From PALSA-612 sp963765295 (GTDB lineage: Bacteria; Actinomycetota; Thermoleophilia; Gaiellales; Gaiellaceae): a stretch of DNA of 64,000 bases. The translations under genes were made by a program, and so were the position numbers. Within the stretch, counting starts at the first letter, position 1; each line of letters starts with the position of its first letter. Location of the stretch: contig CAVXVO010000006.1 in NCBI GenBank assembly GCA_963765295.1, positions 372,001-436,000 on the forward strand, in the 5' to 3' direction. Shown one piece after another: positions 33,048 to 42,802 of the stretch. The notes under the pieces were generated by a model that had not been told where the DNA came from, did no database searches, and saw nothing but the letters and a program-made list of their open reading frames with translations.

Positions 33048-34507
33048 CGGAGCTGGGCGAGCCCTGAGGTCTGGGACGTCTGGCCGAAGGTGTGATCCGT
33101 GACCGCGGCCGGCCAGGCGGAGAGGAAGATCAGGCAGACGACGAGCGGGACGAGGAAGCCGAGCTCCGGCAGGCGGAGGTCGCGGGCGCTCTCGCTCGAC
33201 CGCGCTCCCCTTCGACTGGTGGAGGACGGCCGAGATCAGCCGCAGCATGTACATCGCGGCGAGCACGATCGCAACCGCACCGACGACCGACCAGCCCCAG
33301 CCGCTCGTGAACACGCCGGTGAGGATCAGGAACTCGCCGGCGAATGCGCCCGAGCCCGGCACGGCGAGCGCGATCACCCCGATCGTCATCAGCACGGTTG
33401 CGAGCGCCGGCCGTCCGCGGGCCATGCCGCCGAGGCGGTCGAAGCGGCCGTGCCGGTGCGCAGCTCGACGAGCCCCGCGAGCATGAACATCGCCGCCGAG
33501 ATCAGGCCGTGGTTGACCATCTGCAGCACGGCGCCGTTGAAGCCGGCGATGTTGGTCGCGAACAGGCCGAACGTGATCAGGCCCATCTGGGCGAGGCTCG
33601 AGTAGGCGACGACGCCGCGCACGTCCGGCGCCCGGAACGCGAGCAGCGATCCGTAGATCAGGCCGATCGCCGCCAGCACGAGGATCGGCGTCCGGAAGTC
33701 GTTCGTCGGCTGCGGGAAGTGGAGGATCGCGACGTACAGCAACCCGTAGGCGGCCGTCTTGGAGACGACGCCCGAGAGCACGCCCGCCACCTCGGCCGGT
33801 GCCTCGCGGTAGGTGTCCGGCAGCCAGCCGTGGAACGGGAACAGCGGGCGCCTTGACGACGAAAGCCGCGACGAAGCCGAGGAAGATCCAGTCGGAGTTG
33901 CTGAACGCGCTCGGTGCGAGCATGTCGAACGAGCCGTGCGAGATGCCGAGCACGATGATCGAGGCCAGCATCAGCAGCGAGCCGGCCATCGTGTAGATGA
34001 AGAACATCAGCGTCGCGCGCAGCCGGCCGGGCCCGCCCCAGACGCCGACGAGGACGTAGAGCGGGATCAGCATCGCCTCCCAGAAGACGTAGAACAGGAG
34101 GTAGTCCTGCGCCGCGAAGACGCCGACGACGCGCGCTCGTCAGGAGCAGCATCGAGGCGAAGTACGCCCGTGCGCGCTCGCGCCGCACCCACGTCGCGTA
34201 TGCGATCGCCGCCGTCTGCGTGATCGCCGCCAGCCCGACGAGCCAGAGCCCGAAGCCGGCGAAGCCGACGTGGTAGGAGATCCCGAGCTCGCCGAACCAG
34301 GTCGTCGTGTCCTGGAGCTGGACGAACGGCTTGGCCGGGGCCGTAGTCGAATGCGCTCAGCGCGCCGCCCCAGAACGCGATCTCGATCAGGCTGACACAG
34401 AGCGCGACGAGGCCGGCGGCAAGGCGCGGCAGCGGCGCGAGCGCGATGAAGATCGCCCCGCCGAGCGGCAGGAGAATCAGCGTGTCGGTGATCCAGCCGT
34501 TGGCCAT
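33044..34507 (-). CDS. nuoM: NADH-quinone oxidoreductase subunit M (several frameshifts)
   Basis: Proton-channel subunit. Pieces in different frames: NGWITDTLILLPLGGAIFIALAPLP, YLLFYVFWEAMLIPLYVLVGVWGG, FPFHGWLPDTYREAPAEVAGVLSGVVSKTAAYGLL, APDVRGVVAYSSLAQMGLITFGLFA, MVNHGLISAAMFMLAGLVELR, and LAVPGSGAFAGEFLILTGVF. Breaks lie near 34345, 34133, 33852, 33442 and 33200; at 33852 an extra C in GCGCCCGCTG separates KAP from LFPFHGW. The number of breaks is high, but the residues are all canonical, so the true gene is probably intact. ATG 34507 starts three bases after the nuoL stop. Confidence 0.88.
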
Positions 34508-34510
34508 GGC

Positions 34511-36397
34511 TCAGCGCACCACGATGAAGACGAGGGCCAGGACGGCGAGGCTGGCGGCGAGCGGCGAGCGCGTAGGTGCGAACGAGGCCGGTCTGCAAGC
34601 GGCGAGTCTCCGAGCCGAGGCTGCGGACGCCCTCCGCGATGCCGGTCATCGAGCCGCCGACGAGCGGGCCCTCGACGAGGGCGTACAGCGTCTTCGCGAG
34701 CGCGACCGCGGGACGGTAGAAGACGGCGTCGTACAGCTCGTCGAACCAGAGCTTGTGCTCGAGGGCCGTAGACGCGGCCGGGGCCGGCCGGCGGCGCGCG
34801 ACGTAGATCCACCAGGCGACGGCGATTCCGAGCAGGCCGAGAGCGACCGAGATCACGCTGGTCACCCAGTCCTGCGTCGTCGTCGGGTCGATGAGCGGCG
34901 GCACGACCGGGTCGAGCCAGTCCGAGACCAGGTGCCAGCCACCGGGAACCTGGAGCCAGCCGATGAACGCGGCGCCGATCGCGAGGACGCCGACGGGCAG
35001 GAGCATCACGAGCGGACCCTCACCGTGCTCGCGATCGCAGGTTCTTCTCCACGAACTCGGAGGGCTGGCCGCCGAAGACCCGGAAGATGAGCCTGAACGT
35101 GTACAGCCCGGTCAAGACCGTTCCGAACAGGTCGAGGGCGTACAGCACGTAGCCGAACCAGCCGCCGCGGGCGAGCTCGGACGCGATGATCGGATCCTTG
35201 GAGAAGAAGCCCGAGAAGGGCGGGATGCCGACGAGCGCGAGACCGCCGACCAGGAAGGCGACGTACGTCCTCGGCATCAGCTTGCCGAGGCCGCCCATCT
35301 TGCGGATGTCCTGCTCGTCGGCGAGCGCGTGGATGATCAGCCCGGCGGCGAGGAACAGGAGCGCCTTGAAGAAGGCGTGCGTCAGCAGATGGAACATGCC
35401 GCTCGCGTAGGCGCCGATCCCGACGGCGGCGAACATGTAGCCGATCTGCGACATGGTCGAGTAGGCGATCACGCGCTTGATGTCCGTCTGGACGAGCGCG
35501 ACGAGCCCGGCGAAGACGAGCGTGACGGCGCCGAGCGCAGCGGCCGTGTCCTGCACCGAGCTCGCGAGCTCGAAGAGCGGCGAGGTGCGCGCGATCAGGT
35601 ACACGCCGGCGGTCACCATCGTCGCCGCGTGGATCAGGGCGCTGACCGGCGTCGGGCCCTCCATCGCGTCCGGGAGCCACGTGTGCAGCGGCAACTGGGC
35701 GGACTTGGCGACAGCGCCGCCGAGCAGGCCGAGCGCGACCAGGATCAGCACCGTCTGCGACAGCCCCGGTGCGGCCGAGAACACGGCGCTGTAGTCGAGT
35801 GTCCCGGTCTGCTGCGATCAGCAGGAAGAGCGCGAGCGCGAAGGTCGCGTCGCCGATCGCGTTCATCACGAACGCCTTCTTGGCTGCCGCGACGGCGCTC
35901 GGCCGCTCGTGCCAGAAGCCGATCAGAAGGTAGGACGAGAGGCCGACGAGGCCCCAGCCCGCGAGCAGCAGGAGCAGATTGCCGCCCTCGACGAGCAGCA
36001 GCATCGAGAACACGAACATCGCCATGTAGGCGAAGTAGCGCCGCTCCTCGTTGTCTCCGTGCATGTAGCCGATCGAGTAGAGGACGATCAGCCCGCCGAC
36101 GCCGGAGACGATCAGCATCATGAAGACGGAGAGCGGGTCGGCCAGGATCGACAGGCCGAAGTTCAGGTTGCCGGCCGAGAGCCACGTCCACGCGGTCGAG
36201 ACGTGCGAGCGGTGGCTGGGCGACTCGCCGAGCATGGCCGCGAAGGCGACGAGGGCGGCGACGAACGAGAGCCCGACCGAGCCGGTCGCGATGATCCCGG
36301 CCGCGCGCCGCGAGAAGAGGTTGCCGCCGAGCGCGATCACCGCGACCGCCAGGAGCGGCAGGAAGAGGCAGATCCAGGAGGAGGTGACGACCGTCAT
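34511..36397 (-). CDS. nuoL: NADH-quinone oxidoreductase subunit L (frameshifts)
   Basis: Largest antiporter-like subunit, with the lateral helix. N-terminal part LFLPLLAVAVIALGGNLFSRRAAG, LSVFMMLIVSGVGGLIVLYSIGYMHGDNEERRYFAYMAMFVFSM, WGLVGLSSYLLIGFWHERPSAVAAAKKAFVMNAIGDATFALAL. After a break near 35812: AVAKSAQLPLHTWLPDAMEGPTPVSALIHAATMVTAGVYLIART, VQTDIKRVIAYSTMSQIGYMFAAVG, THAFFKALLFLAAG. A break near 35030 leads to the C-terminal lateral helix region, another is near 34563. Repaired length about 625 residues, normal for NuoL. Confidence 0.9.
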
Positions 36398-36401
36398 CGG
36401 G

Positions 36402-36708
36402 CTAGCCGCGCAGGCTCGTCAGCTTGTCGACGTCCAGCGGCAGGTTCCGCCGCGCCATGGCCACGATCAGCCCGAGCCCGACGACGACCTCCGACGCGGC
36501 CACGGCCATCACGGACAGAGGCGAAGATCTGCCCCGAGCCGTTCCCGTGCAGGCGCGAGAACGCGATCAGCGCCAGGTTGCCGCCGTTCAGCATCAGCTC
36601 GAGCGAGAGCAGCACGATCAGCGGGCTGCGGCGGAGCAGCACGCCGAGCGCCCCGGTCGCGAACATGAACGCCGCGACGGCGATGTACCAGGTGACGGTA
36701 GGCCCCAT
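36402..36708 (-). CDS. nuoK: NADH-quinone oxidoreductase subunit K (frameshift)
   Basis: Small three-helix subunit with a proton-path Glu: FMFATGALGVLLRRSPLIVLLSLELMLNGGNLALIAFSRL. Near 36525 the frame breaks; the other frame supplies MAVAASEVVVGLGLIVAMARRNLPLDVDKLTSLRG, the third helix with its own conserved Glu. Repaired length about 101 residues, as expected. ATG 36708 overlaps the nuoJ TGA by one base (TGATG). Confidence 0.9.
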
Positions 36709-37331
36709 CACTGCGCGGCCGGGATCTCCACCGGCGACTCGTCGACGTGGGGTGGTGGGAGCGTCGGCGCCTCGTCCGAGTCGGCCTGCAGGCGGCGCGC
36801 GTGCGCGCCCAGGACGACGCCGCCGACGGCCGCGATCAGCAGCACGACGGACGTGATCTCGAAGGCGAGCAGCTGGTCGGTGAGGAAGAGGCGCCCGATC
36901 TCCGCCGGGCTGCCGAAGCTGCCGCTGATCGACGCCGAGTGCGAGAGATCGTGGCCCGCCTGGAGTCCGATCGCGACGAGCACCTCGACGAGGATCGCCA
37001 CGGCCGCCGCGACCGCCGCGACGCGGTTCAGGCTCGGTCCCCCGGCCCAGGGCGCGTCGGCGCGGCCGCCGAGATAGGCGATCACGAACAGGAACATCAC
37101 CATCACCGCGCCGGCGTAGACGAGCACCTGTGCCGCGGCGACGAACTCGGCCGAGAGCAGCAGGTAGAGGACGGCCAGCGACGCGAGGTTCCCGATCAGC
37201 GCCAGCGCCGAGTAGAAGGGGTTCGAGAAGCTGATCACCGCGATGCCCGAGGCGACGCATGCCGCCGCGGCCGCGAACCAGACGATCCAGACGAGCACGT
37301 TGCCGGCACTCGAGGCGAGCACCAGCGTCAC
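36708..37331 (-). CDS. nuoJ: NADH-quinone oxidoreductase subunit J
   Basis: 207 residues: five helices with ACVASGIAVISFSNPFYSALALIGNLASLAVLYLLLSAEFVAAAQVLVYAGAVMVMFLFVI as the conserved core. A longer C-terminal tail (RRLQADSDEAPTLPPPHVDESPVEIPAAQ) is charged and proline-rich, typical of actinobacterial NuoJ. GTG 37331 overlaps the nuoI TGA (GTGA). Confidence 0.93.
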   Translation of the reverse strand: MTLVLASSAGNVLVWIVWFAAAAACVASGIAVISFSNPFYSALALIGNLASLAVLYLLLSAEFVAAAQVLVYAGAVMVMFLFVIAYLGGRADAPWAGGPSLNRVAAVAAAVAILVEVLVAIGLQAGHDLSHSASISGSFGSPAEIGRLFLTDQLLAFEITSVVLLIAAVGGVVLGAHARRLQADSDEAPTLPPPHVDESPVEIPAAQ

Positions 37332-37828
37332 GAGTGCACCTTGTAGTAGGGGATCGGCGTGTCGAACTCCTCCGCGGACGCGACCGGGACCGTCTTGATC
37401 GGCTCGGCGAGCAGGATGTCCTTCGTGTAGATCAGGTCGTCGCGCGAGTACTCGGAGATCTCGAACTCGTTGCCGAGCGTGATCGCGTCGAACGGGCAGG
37501 CGAGCTCGCAGTAGCCGCAGAAGATGCAGCGGCTCATGTTGATCTCGTAGATGCGCGCGTAGCGCTCGCCGGCGGAGACTCGGTCGGTAGGCGTGTTCTC
37601 GGCCGCGACGACCCGGATGCAGTCGGCGGGGCAGGCGGCGGCACAGAGCGAGCAGCCGACGCACTTCTCGAGCCCGTTCTCGTGGCGGTGCAGCCGGTGC
37701 CGGCCGCGGAAGCGCGGGTAGACCGGCCGCACGTACTCGGGGTACTGCACCGTGATCGGCTTGTTGAAGAGCTGCCGGAACGTCACGGCGAAGCCCTTCA
37801 AGGTGGGGATGGGCTGCGGCGCAGTCAT
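37328..37828 (-). CDS. nuoI: NADH-quinone oxidoreductase subunit I, 2x[4Fe-4S]
   Basis: 166 residues. Two ferredoxin motifs, CVGCSLCAAACPADC and CIFCGYCELACPFDA, bind the N6a and N6b clusters on the route to quinone. The N-terminus (TLKGFAVTFRQLFNKPITVQYPE) and RPVYPRFRGRHRL are the usual NuoI leader. The ATG is one base after the nuoH stop region, its stop overlaps nuoJ. Confidence 0.95.
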   Translation of the reverse strand: MTAPQPIPTLKGFAVTFRQLFNKPITVQYPEYVRPVYPRFRGRHRLHRHENGLEKCVGCSLCAAACPADCIRVVAAENTPTDRVSAGERYARIYEINMSRCIFCGYCELACPFDAITLGNEFEISEYSRDDLIYTKDILLAEPIKTVPVASAEEFDTPIPYYKVHS

Positions 37829-37829
37829 C

Positions 37830-38840
37830 TCAGCTCGTCCACGCGACGACGAGGGCGGTGATCACGGCGTTCAGGGTCGCGATCGGCAGCAGCACCTTCC
37901 AGCCGAAGCGCATCAGCTGGTCGTAGCGCAGGCGCGGCACGGTGGCGCGGATCCAGATGAAGATCCCGATCGCGATCGCGAGCTTGATGAGGAACCAGAG
38001 CGGCCCGAGCGGCGCCCACGGTCCTTCCCAGCCGCCGAAGTAGAGCGTGATCGCGAGCGCGGAGAGGGTGATCATGTTCACGTACTCCGCCATCTGGAAC
38101 AGGCCCCAGCGCATGCCCGAGTACTCCGTGTGATAACCGGCCACGAGCTCGCTGTCGGCTTCCGGAAGGTCGAACGGGGCCCGGGCCGTCTCGGCGACCG
38201 CGGCGAGGAAGAAGACGAGGAAGCCGACGAACTGCGGAGCGACGTACCACATCGAGTCGATCTGCTTGTTCACGAGCTCCGACAGGTTGAGCGAGTGCCC
38301 GAGCAGGATCACGCCGAGCACGGAAAGCGACAGGGACACCTCGTAGGAGACGAGCTGCGCGCAGGTGCGCATCGAGCCGAGCAGCGAGTACTTCGAGTCG
38401 GACGCCCAGCCGCCGACGATGAACCCGTACACGCCGACCGAGCCGAGCGCGAAGAACAGGATCAGCCCGATCGGCACGTCGGCGACGACGCCGTTGATCT
38501 GGTAGCCGTCGACCGTCCAGCCCTCGCCGAAGGGGATGACGCTGAAGGCCAGGAGCGCCGCGAAGGCCGAGAAGGCCGGCGCGACGATGTACGGGATCAC
38601 CTCGACCTTGCCCGGGAAGAACGCCTCCTTGCGGACGAGCTTGACCAGGTCGGCGATCGGCTGCAGCAAGCCGAACGGCCCGGCGCGGTTCGGGCCTAGG
38701 CGGAGCTGCATGCGCCCGAGCACTTTGCGTTCGACGAGGGTCGTGTACGCGAACGTGACGAGGACGAGGTTGATGATCACGATCGCCTCGATCAGCGCGA
38801 TCCACCACACCTCGGTCGTCGAAGCGACGAGCCGGGTCAC
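37830..38840 (-). CDS. nuoH: NADH-quinone oxidoreductase subunit H
   Basis: 336 residues, eight helices, the quinone-chamber subunit. Conserved parts: TTLVERKVLGRMQLRLGPNRAGPFGLLQPIADLVKLVRKEAFFP, VGGWASDSKYSLLGSMRTCAQLVSYEVSLSLSVLGVIL, AETARAPFDLPEADSELVAGYHTEYSGMRWGLFQMAEYVNM, and RATVPRLRYDQLMRFGWKVLLP. GTG 38840 overlaps the nuoG stop (GTGA). Confidence 0.95.
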   Translation of the reverse strand: MTRLVASTTEVWWIALIEAIVIINLVLVTFAYTTLVERKVLGRMQLRLGPNRAGPFGLLQPIADLVKLVRKEAFFPGKVEVIPYIVAPAFSAFAALLAFSVIPFGEGWTVDGYQINGVVADVPIGLILFFALGSVGVYGFIVGGWASDSKYSLLGSMRTCAQLVSYEVSLSLSVLGVILLGHSLNLSELVNKQIDSMWYVAPQFVGFLVFFLAAVAETARAPFDLPEADSELVAGYHTEYSGMRWGLFQMAEYVNMITLSALAITLYFGGWEGPWAPLGPLWFLIKLAIAIGIFIWIRATVPRLRYDQLMRFGWKVLLPIATLNAVITALVVAWTS

Positions 38841-41032
38841 AGCCGCGTCACCTCGACGCCCTGCTCGAGCGGTTCGACGTGCTCGGCGGCGGCCCGCACG
38901 GCGCCCCGGACGAGCCGGCGGTTGACACGCGCGCGAAGCTCGACCGACGTGCCGTTCGAGCTGACGCGGACGACGTCGCCGTTCTCGATGCCGCGCACGG
39001 ACGCGTCCTCGGCCGACAGCTCGACGACGGGCTCGGGGCGCTGGAAGGAGAGCTCGGGCACACGCTCGACGGCCGGGCCCGAGAACAGCGCGCGGTAGCG
39101 GGCGAGGCGCAGCGGGCCGCCGCCGGCAACCGCGGGAACCGCCTGTCTCGCGGCCGCCGGGGCCGAAGCCGGTGCCTCGGCAGGCGCCGCCTGCGGAAGC
39201 GGGGCCTGCTCGCCGACCTCGCCGAACGAGACGCCGCCGAACAGCGCCGGCGAGAGCTCGGTGAACACGCCCAGTGCGTCCGGCGCGAGCACGACGCCGA
39301 AGCGTGCGCCGAGCGTCGCGATCCACGCGAGCTCGTCCGGGCAGGGCGGGATGACCGCGCGCCGGAGGCGCTGGACACGGCCCTCGAGGTTGACCATCGT
39401 CCCGTCGCGCTCGAGGTAGCTCGTCGCCGGGAGGACGAGGTCGGCGATCGCTCGCAGCTCGTCCGCGAACATCCCGACGGCCACGACCGCGTCCGCCCTG
39501 GCAGCAAGCGCGGCGATGCGCGGCGACCGCGCCGCCTCGTCGCCGCACACGACGAGCAGCCCGATGCGCTCGAGCTTGTCCGTCTCGCCCGTTCCGGCCG
39601 CGGCCCACGCCTCCGCGACAGCACGGCCGTTCGGCGTCGCGGGCAGGTGGTAGACGCCGACGATCTTCTCCCCGAGCGCGTCGGCCAGTTCTGCTCCCGG
39701 TCCTGCGGCACCGCTCCAGATCAGCGCCACGCGGTCGAGGCCCTCGACCTCCGCGGCGATCTGCGGGACGACGTCCCCGTAGGCGCCGGGCGCCGTCGGA
39801 ATCTGGCCCGTCGGGCCGACCGTGACGACCTTGGCGCCGTGCCGCCGGGCGGCGCGGATCCAGAGGTCGACGACCGGTGCGCGCTCGACGACGGGGTGGT
39901 CGCCGGCGACGACGATCGCCTGCGCGTCCCGGAGCGCCGACAGCGGCTGCCGATGCGCGTCGAGTGCCTGGCTCGTCTCCTCGGGCAGCACGACCGTGTG
40001 CGCGCCGAGCCCTTCGCGCACCAGCCTGGACAGCGCATACGCCACCTCGACGGTCTCGTCGCCCGAGAACGCGAGGACGACGCGGTTTCCGGCAGCCCTG
40101 GCCATCCGCTCGACCTCGTCGAGCGCCTCGTCCCACGACGCCTCCGCGAACCGGCGGCCGCCGGTTCGGCGCAGCGGCTCGGTCACGCGATCCTCCGCGC
40201 GCAGGGCCGGGAAGGCGAAGCGCCCCTTGTCGCAGAGCCAGCCCTCGTCGATCTCCGGATGGTTCCGCGACAGGATCCGCTTCACCTTGCCCTCGCGCGT
40301 CGTCGCGGCGATGTTGCAGCCGACGGGGCACAGGCCGCAGACCGACGGGACGTTCTGGATCTCCCACGGCCGTCCCTCGAAGCGGTAGGGCGTCGAGGTG
40401 AGCGCGCCGACGGGGCAGAGCTCGATCACGTTGCCGGAGAACGGCGCGCGGTAGGGCCGGTCTTCGAACGTCGCGATCACCGAGTGTGCGCCGCGGTTCC
40501 GCGCCACGAGCTGGCCGTCCTCGGACACCGACTCGGAGAAGCGCGTGCAGCGGTAGCAGAGGATGCAGCGCTCCCGGTCGAGTGCGATCGTCGGCGAGAT
40601 CGGGATCGGCTTGTCGAGGGTGCGCTTCGCGAACGTCATCCGGGTCGAGCCGGGCCCGTAGCGGAAGGTCAGGTCCTGGAGCGGGCACTCGCCGCCCTTG
40701 TCGCAGACGGGGCAGTCGAGCGGGTGGTTGACGAGGATGAACTCGAGCGTCGCGTTCTGGCCCTCGGCTGCGATCTCCGACGTCGCCGCCGTCTTCACGA
40801 CCATGCCCTCCGCGGCCGTGAGCGTGCAGGCCGCCTGCGGCTTCGGCGGCCCGGGCGCGACCTCGCACAGGCACATCCGGCAGGCGCCGACGGGCGGGCC
40901 GAGGCGTGGCTCGTAGCAGAAGACGGGGATCTCGATCCCGGCGATCGCGGCCGCCTCGACGAGCCCCGTCCCTTTCGGCACGGAGATCTCGACGTCGTCG
41001 ATCGTCAGCGTGACCAGCTCGGGTGTGCTCAC
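38837..41032 (-). CDS. nuoG: NADH-quinone oxidoreductase subunit G
   Basis: 731 residues. N-terminal [2Fe-2S] ferredoxin region CYEPRLGPPVGACRMCLCEV with a fourth Cys in AACTLT; His/Cys cluster HPLDCPVCDKGGECPLQD; [4Fe-4S] CILCYRCTRFSES and a further cluster CGLCPVGCNIAA. The rest is a molybdopterin-oxidoreductase-like fold that has lost the cofactor, with ADLVLPATSYLERDGTMVNLEGRVQ. The ending carries an Ala/Pro-rich linker (QAAPAEAPASAPAAARQAVP) before the last domain. Overlaps nuoF and nuoH as GTGA. Confidence 0.94.
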   Translation of the reverse strand: MSTPELVTLTIDDVEISVPKGTGLVEAAAIAGIEIPVFCYEPRLGPPVGACRMCLCEVAPGPPKPQAACTLTAAEGMVVKTAATSEIAAEGQNATLEFILVNHPLDCPVCDKGGECPLQDLTFRYGPGSTRMTFAKRTLDKPIPISPTIALDRERCILCYRCTRFSESVSEDGQLVARNRGAHSVIATFEDRPYRAPFSGNVIELCPVGALTSTPYRFEGRPWEIQNVPSVCGLCPVGCNIAATTREGKVKRILSRNHPEIDEGWLCDKGRFAFPALRAEDRVTEPLRRTGGRRFAEASWDEALDEVERMARAAGNRVVLAFSGDETVEVAYALSRLVREGLGAHTVVLPEETSQALDAHRQPLSALRDAQAIVVAGDHPVVERAPVVDLWIRAARRHGAKVVTVGPTGQIPTAPGAYGDVVPQIAAEVEGLDRVALIWSGAAGPGAELADALGEKIVGVYHLPATPNGRAVAEAWAAAGTGETDKLERIGLLVVCGDEAARSPRIAALAARADAVVAVGMFADELRAIADLVLPATSYLERDGTMVNLEGRVQRLRRAVIPPCPDELAWIATLGARFGVVLAPDALGVFTELSPALFGGVSFGEVGEQAPLPQAAPAEAPASAPAAARQAVPAVAGGGPLRLARYRALFSGPAVERVPELSFQRPEPVVELSAEDASVRGIENGDVVRVSSNGTSVELRARVNRRLVRGAVRAAAEHVEPLEQGVEVTRL

Positions 41033-42345
41033 GCGGGCACCTCGGCGGCCGGCTCGTGCGCGTGCTGGTCGCTGGGCGCGACGATGCCCTCGATCGACGA
41101 CGCGCCGGCGAAGGGGCAGGCGCCGCGCTCGACGTGTGCGCGGAACTCGTCCGGGAACTTCTTCATGTAGCTCGACACCGGGTAGACGGCGAAGTCGCCG
41201 AGCGCGCAGAGCGACTTGCCGAGGATCCGCGAGCCGACCGAGGCGAGCAGCTCCAGGTCGGCCTCGCTCGCGTCGCCGGCCTCGATCTTCTCGAGCAGCT
41301 GCACCTGCCAGCGCGTGCCCTCGCGGCAGGGCGTGCACTTGCCGCACGACTCGTGCATGTAGAACTTCGCCGCCCGCAGCGCGAGCTGCACCATGCAGCA
41401 GCGGTCGTCGACCACGATCAGCGAGGCGGAGCCGAAGAAGGAGCCGGCGGCGCCGATCGAGTCGTAGTCGAGCGCCGTGTCGATCTGGTCGGGCGTCAGG
41501 ATCGGCACGGACGAGCCGCCGGGGATGATCCCCTTCAGCTCGCGGCCGTCCGGGATGCCGCCCGCGAAGTCGTAGATCAGCTCCCGCATCGTCGTGCCGA
41601 GCACGAGCTCGTAGTTCCCGGGCCTCTCGACGTTGCCGGAGATCGAGAACACCGCGGTGCCGGGCGACGTCTCGGGGCCGATCTTCGCCCACTCGGCCGC
41701 GCCCATCGCGATGATCGACGGGACGCTCGCGATCGTGCACACGTTGTTGATCTGCGTCGGCGCGCCGTACAGACCCTGCACGGGCGGGAACGGCGGCCGT
41801 GGGCGGGGCTGGCCGCGACGGCCTTCGAGCGAGTCGAGGAGCGCGGTCTCCTCGCCGCAGATGTAGGCGCCCGCCCCGCGGTGGACGACGATGTCCACGT
41901 CGCCGAACAGGCCGGCAGCGCGGGCCTCCTCGACGGCCGCGGCCAGGATCTCGTACTCCGTCAGGTACTCGCCGCGGATGTAGATGAAAACGTGGGTCGA
42001 CTCGATCGCGTGCGCGGAGATCAGGCAGCCCTCGATCAGCCGGTGCGGCACCTGTGCCATCACCTGCCGGTCCTTGAACGCGCCCGGCTCGGACTCGTCC
42101 GCGTTGACCACGAGGTACTTCGGCTTCGAGCTCTTGCGGTCGATCAGCGACGCCTTGCGGCCCATCGGGAACCCGGCGCCGCCTCGGCCGCGCAGGTTCG
42201 ACGTCATGAGCGCCTCGATCAGTTCCTCCGGCGTCATCGCGCGCGCCTTGGCGACGCCCGCGTAGCCGCCGATCGCCTGGTACTCGGCGAGCTTCGTCAG
42301 GTCGCGCTCGCCCGTGCCTTCGAGCAGGACCTCAAGCGCCGGCAC
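41029..42345 (-). CDS. nuoF: NADH-quinone oxidoreductase subunit F
   Basis: 438 residues. The NADH- and FMN-binding subunit: NLRGRGGAGFPMGRKASLI (NADH loop), YLVVNADESEPGAFKDRQVM, GAGAYICGEETALLDSLEG (FMN), and the cluster motif ESCGKCTPCREGT with a later Cys in SLCALGDFAVYPV. A His-rich/acidic tail (APSDQHAHEPAAEVPA) extends it. GTG 42345 lies 14 bases inside nuoE. The stop overlaps nuoG. Confidence 0.95.
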   Translation of the reverse strand: MPALEVLLEGTGERDLTKLAEYQAIGGYAGVAKARAMTPEELIEALMTSNLRGRGGAGFPMGRKASLIDRKSSKPKYLVVNADESEPGAFKDRQVMAQVPHRLIEGCLISAHAIESTHVFIYIRGEYLTEYEILAAAVEEARAAGLFGDVDIVVHRGAGAYICGEETALLDSLEGRRGQPRPRPPFPPVQGLYGAPTQINNVCTIASVPSIIAMGAAEWAKIGPETSPGTAVFSISGNVERPGNYELVLGTTMRELIYDFAGGIPDGRELKGIIPGGSSVPILTPDQIDTALDYDSIGAAGSFFGSASLIVVDDRCCMVQLALRAAKFYMHESCGKCTPCREGTRWQVQLLEKIEAGDASEADLELLASVGSRILGKSLCALGDFAVYPVSSYMKKFPDEFRAHVERGACPFAGASSIEGIVAPSDQHAHEPAAEVPA

Positions 42346-42802
42346 GGAGCTCCTCCACGATCGCCGGCACGTCGTCCGGCCGGACCGGGTGGCGGTAGCG
42401 GTGGTCGACCGCGACGACCGGCGCGTAGCCGCAGCCGCCGAGGCACTCGACGACGCGAAACGTGATCTCGCCGTCCTCGGTCGTCTCGCCCGCGCGGATG
42501 CCGAGCTCGGACTCGAACGCCTCGACCACGTCCTGTGCCCGGGCGAGCGCGCACGAGAGGTTCGTGCAGACCTCGACCAGGTGCTTCCCGGTCGGGGCCA
42601 GGTGGTACATGTCGTAAAAGGACGCGACCGCCTGGCAGTACGCGGGCGTCAGCTCGAGCGCGTCCGCCACCTCGACGAACGCCTCCGGCGGCAGCCAGCC
42701 GTCGTGGCGCTCCTGCGCGATCCGGAGCGCGGGCAGCACCGCCGAGCGCGAATCGGGATAGCGCGCGGCGATCTCCCGCACCTCCTCCGCGAACGTGCTC
42801 AC
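42332..42802 (-). CDS. nuoE: NADH-quinone oxidoreductase subunit E
   Basis: 156 residues. Thioredoxin-like [2Fe-2S] subunit: ARYPDSRSAVLPALRIAQERHDGWLPPEAFVEVADAL, SFYDMYHLAPTGKHLVEVCTNLSCALA (first two Cys), then FRVVECLGGCGYAPVVAVD (last two). GTG 42802 overlaps the nuoD stop in GTGA; the 3' end overlaps nuoF by 14 bases. Confidence 0.94.
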   Translation of the reverse strand: MSTFAEEVREIAARYPDSRSAVLPALRIAQERHDGWLPPEAFVEVADALELTPAYCQAVASFYDMYHLAPTGKHLVEVCTNLSCALARAQDVVEAFESELGIRAGETTEDGEITFRVVECLGGCGYAPVVAVDHRYRHPVRPDDVPAIVEELRAGA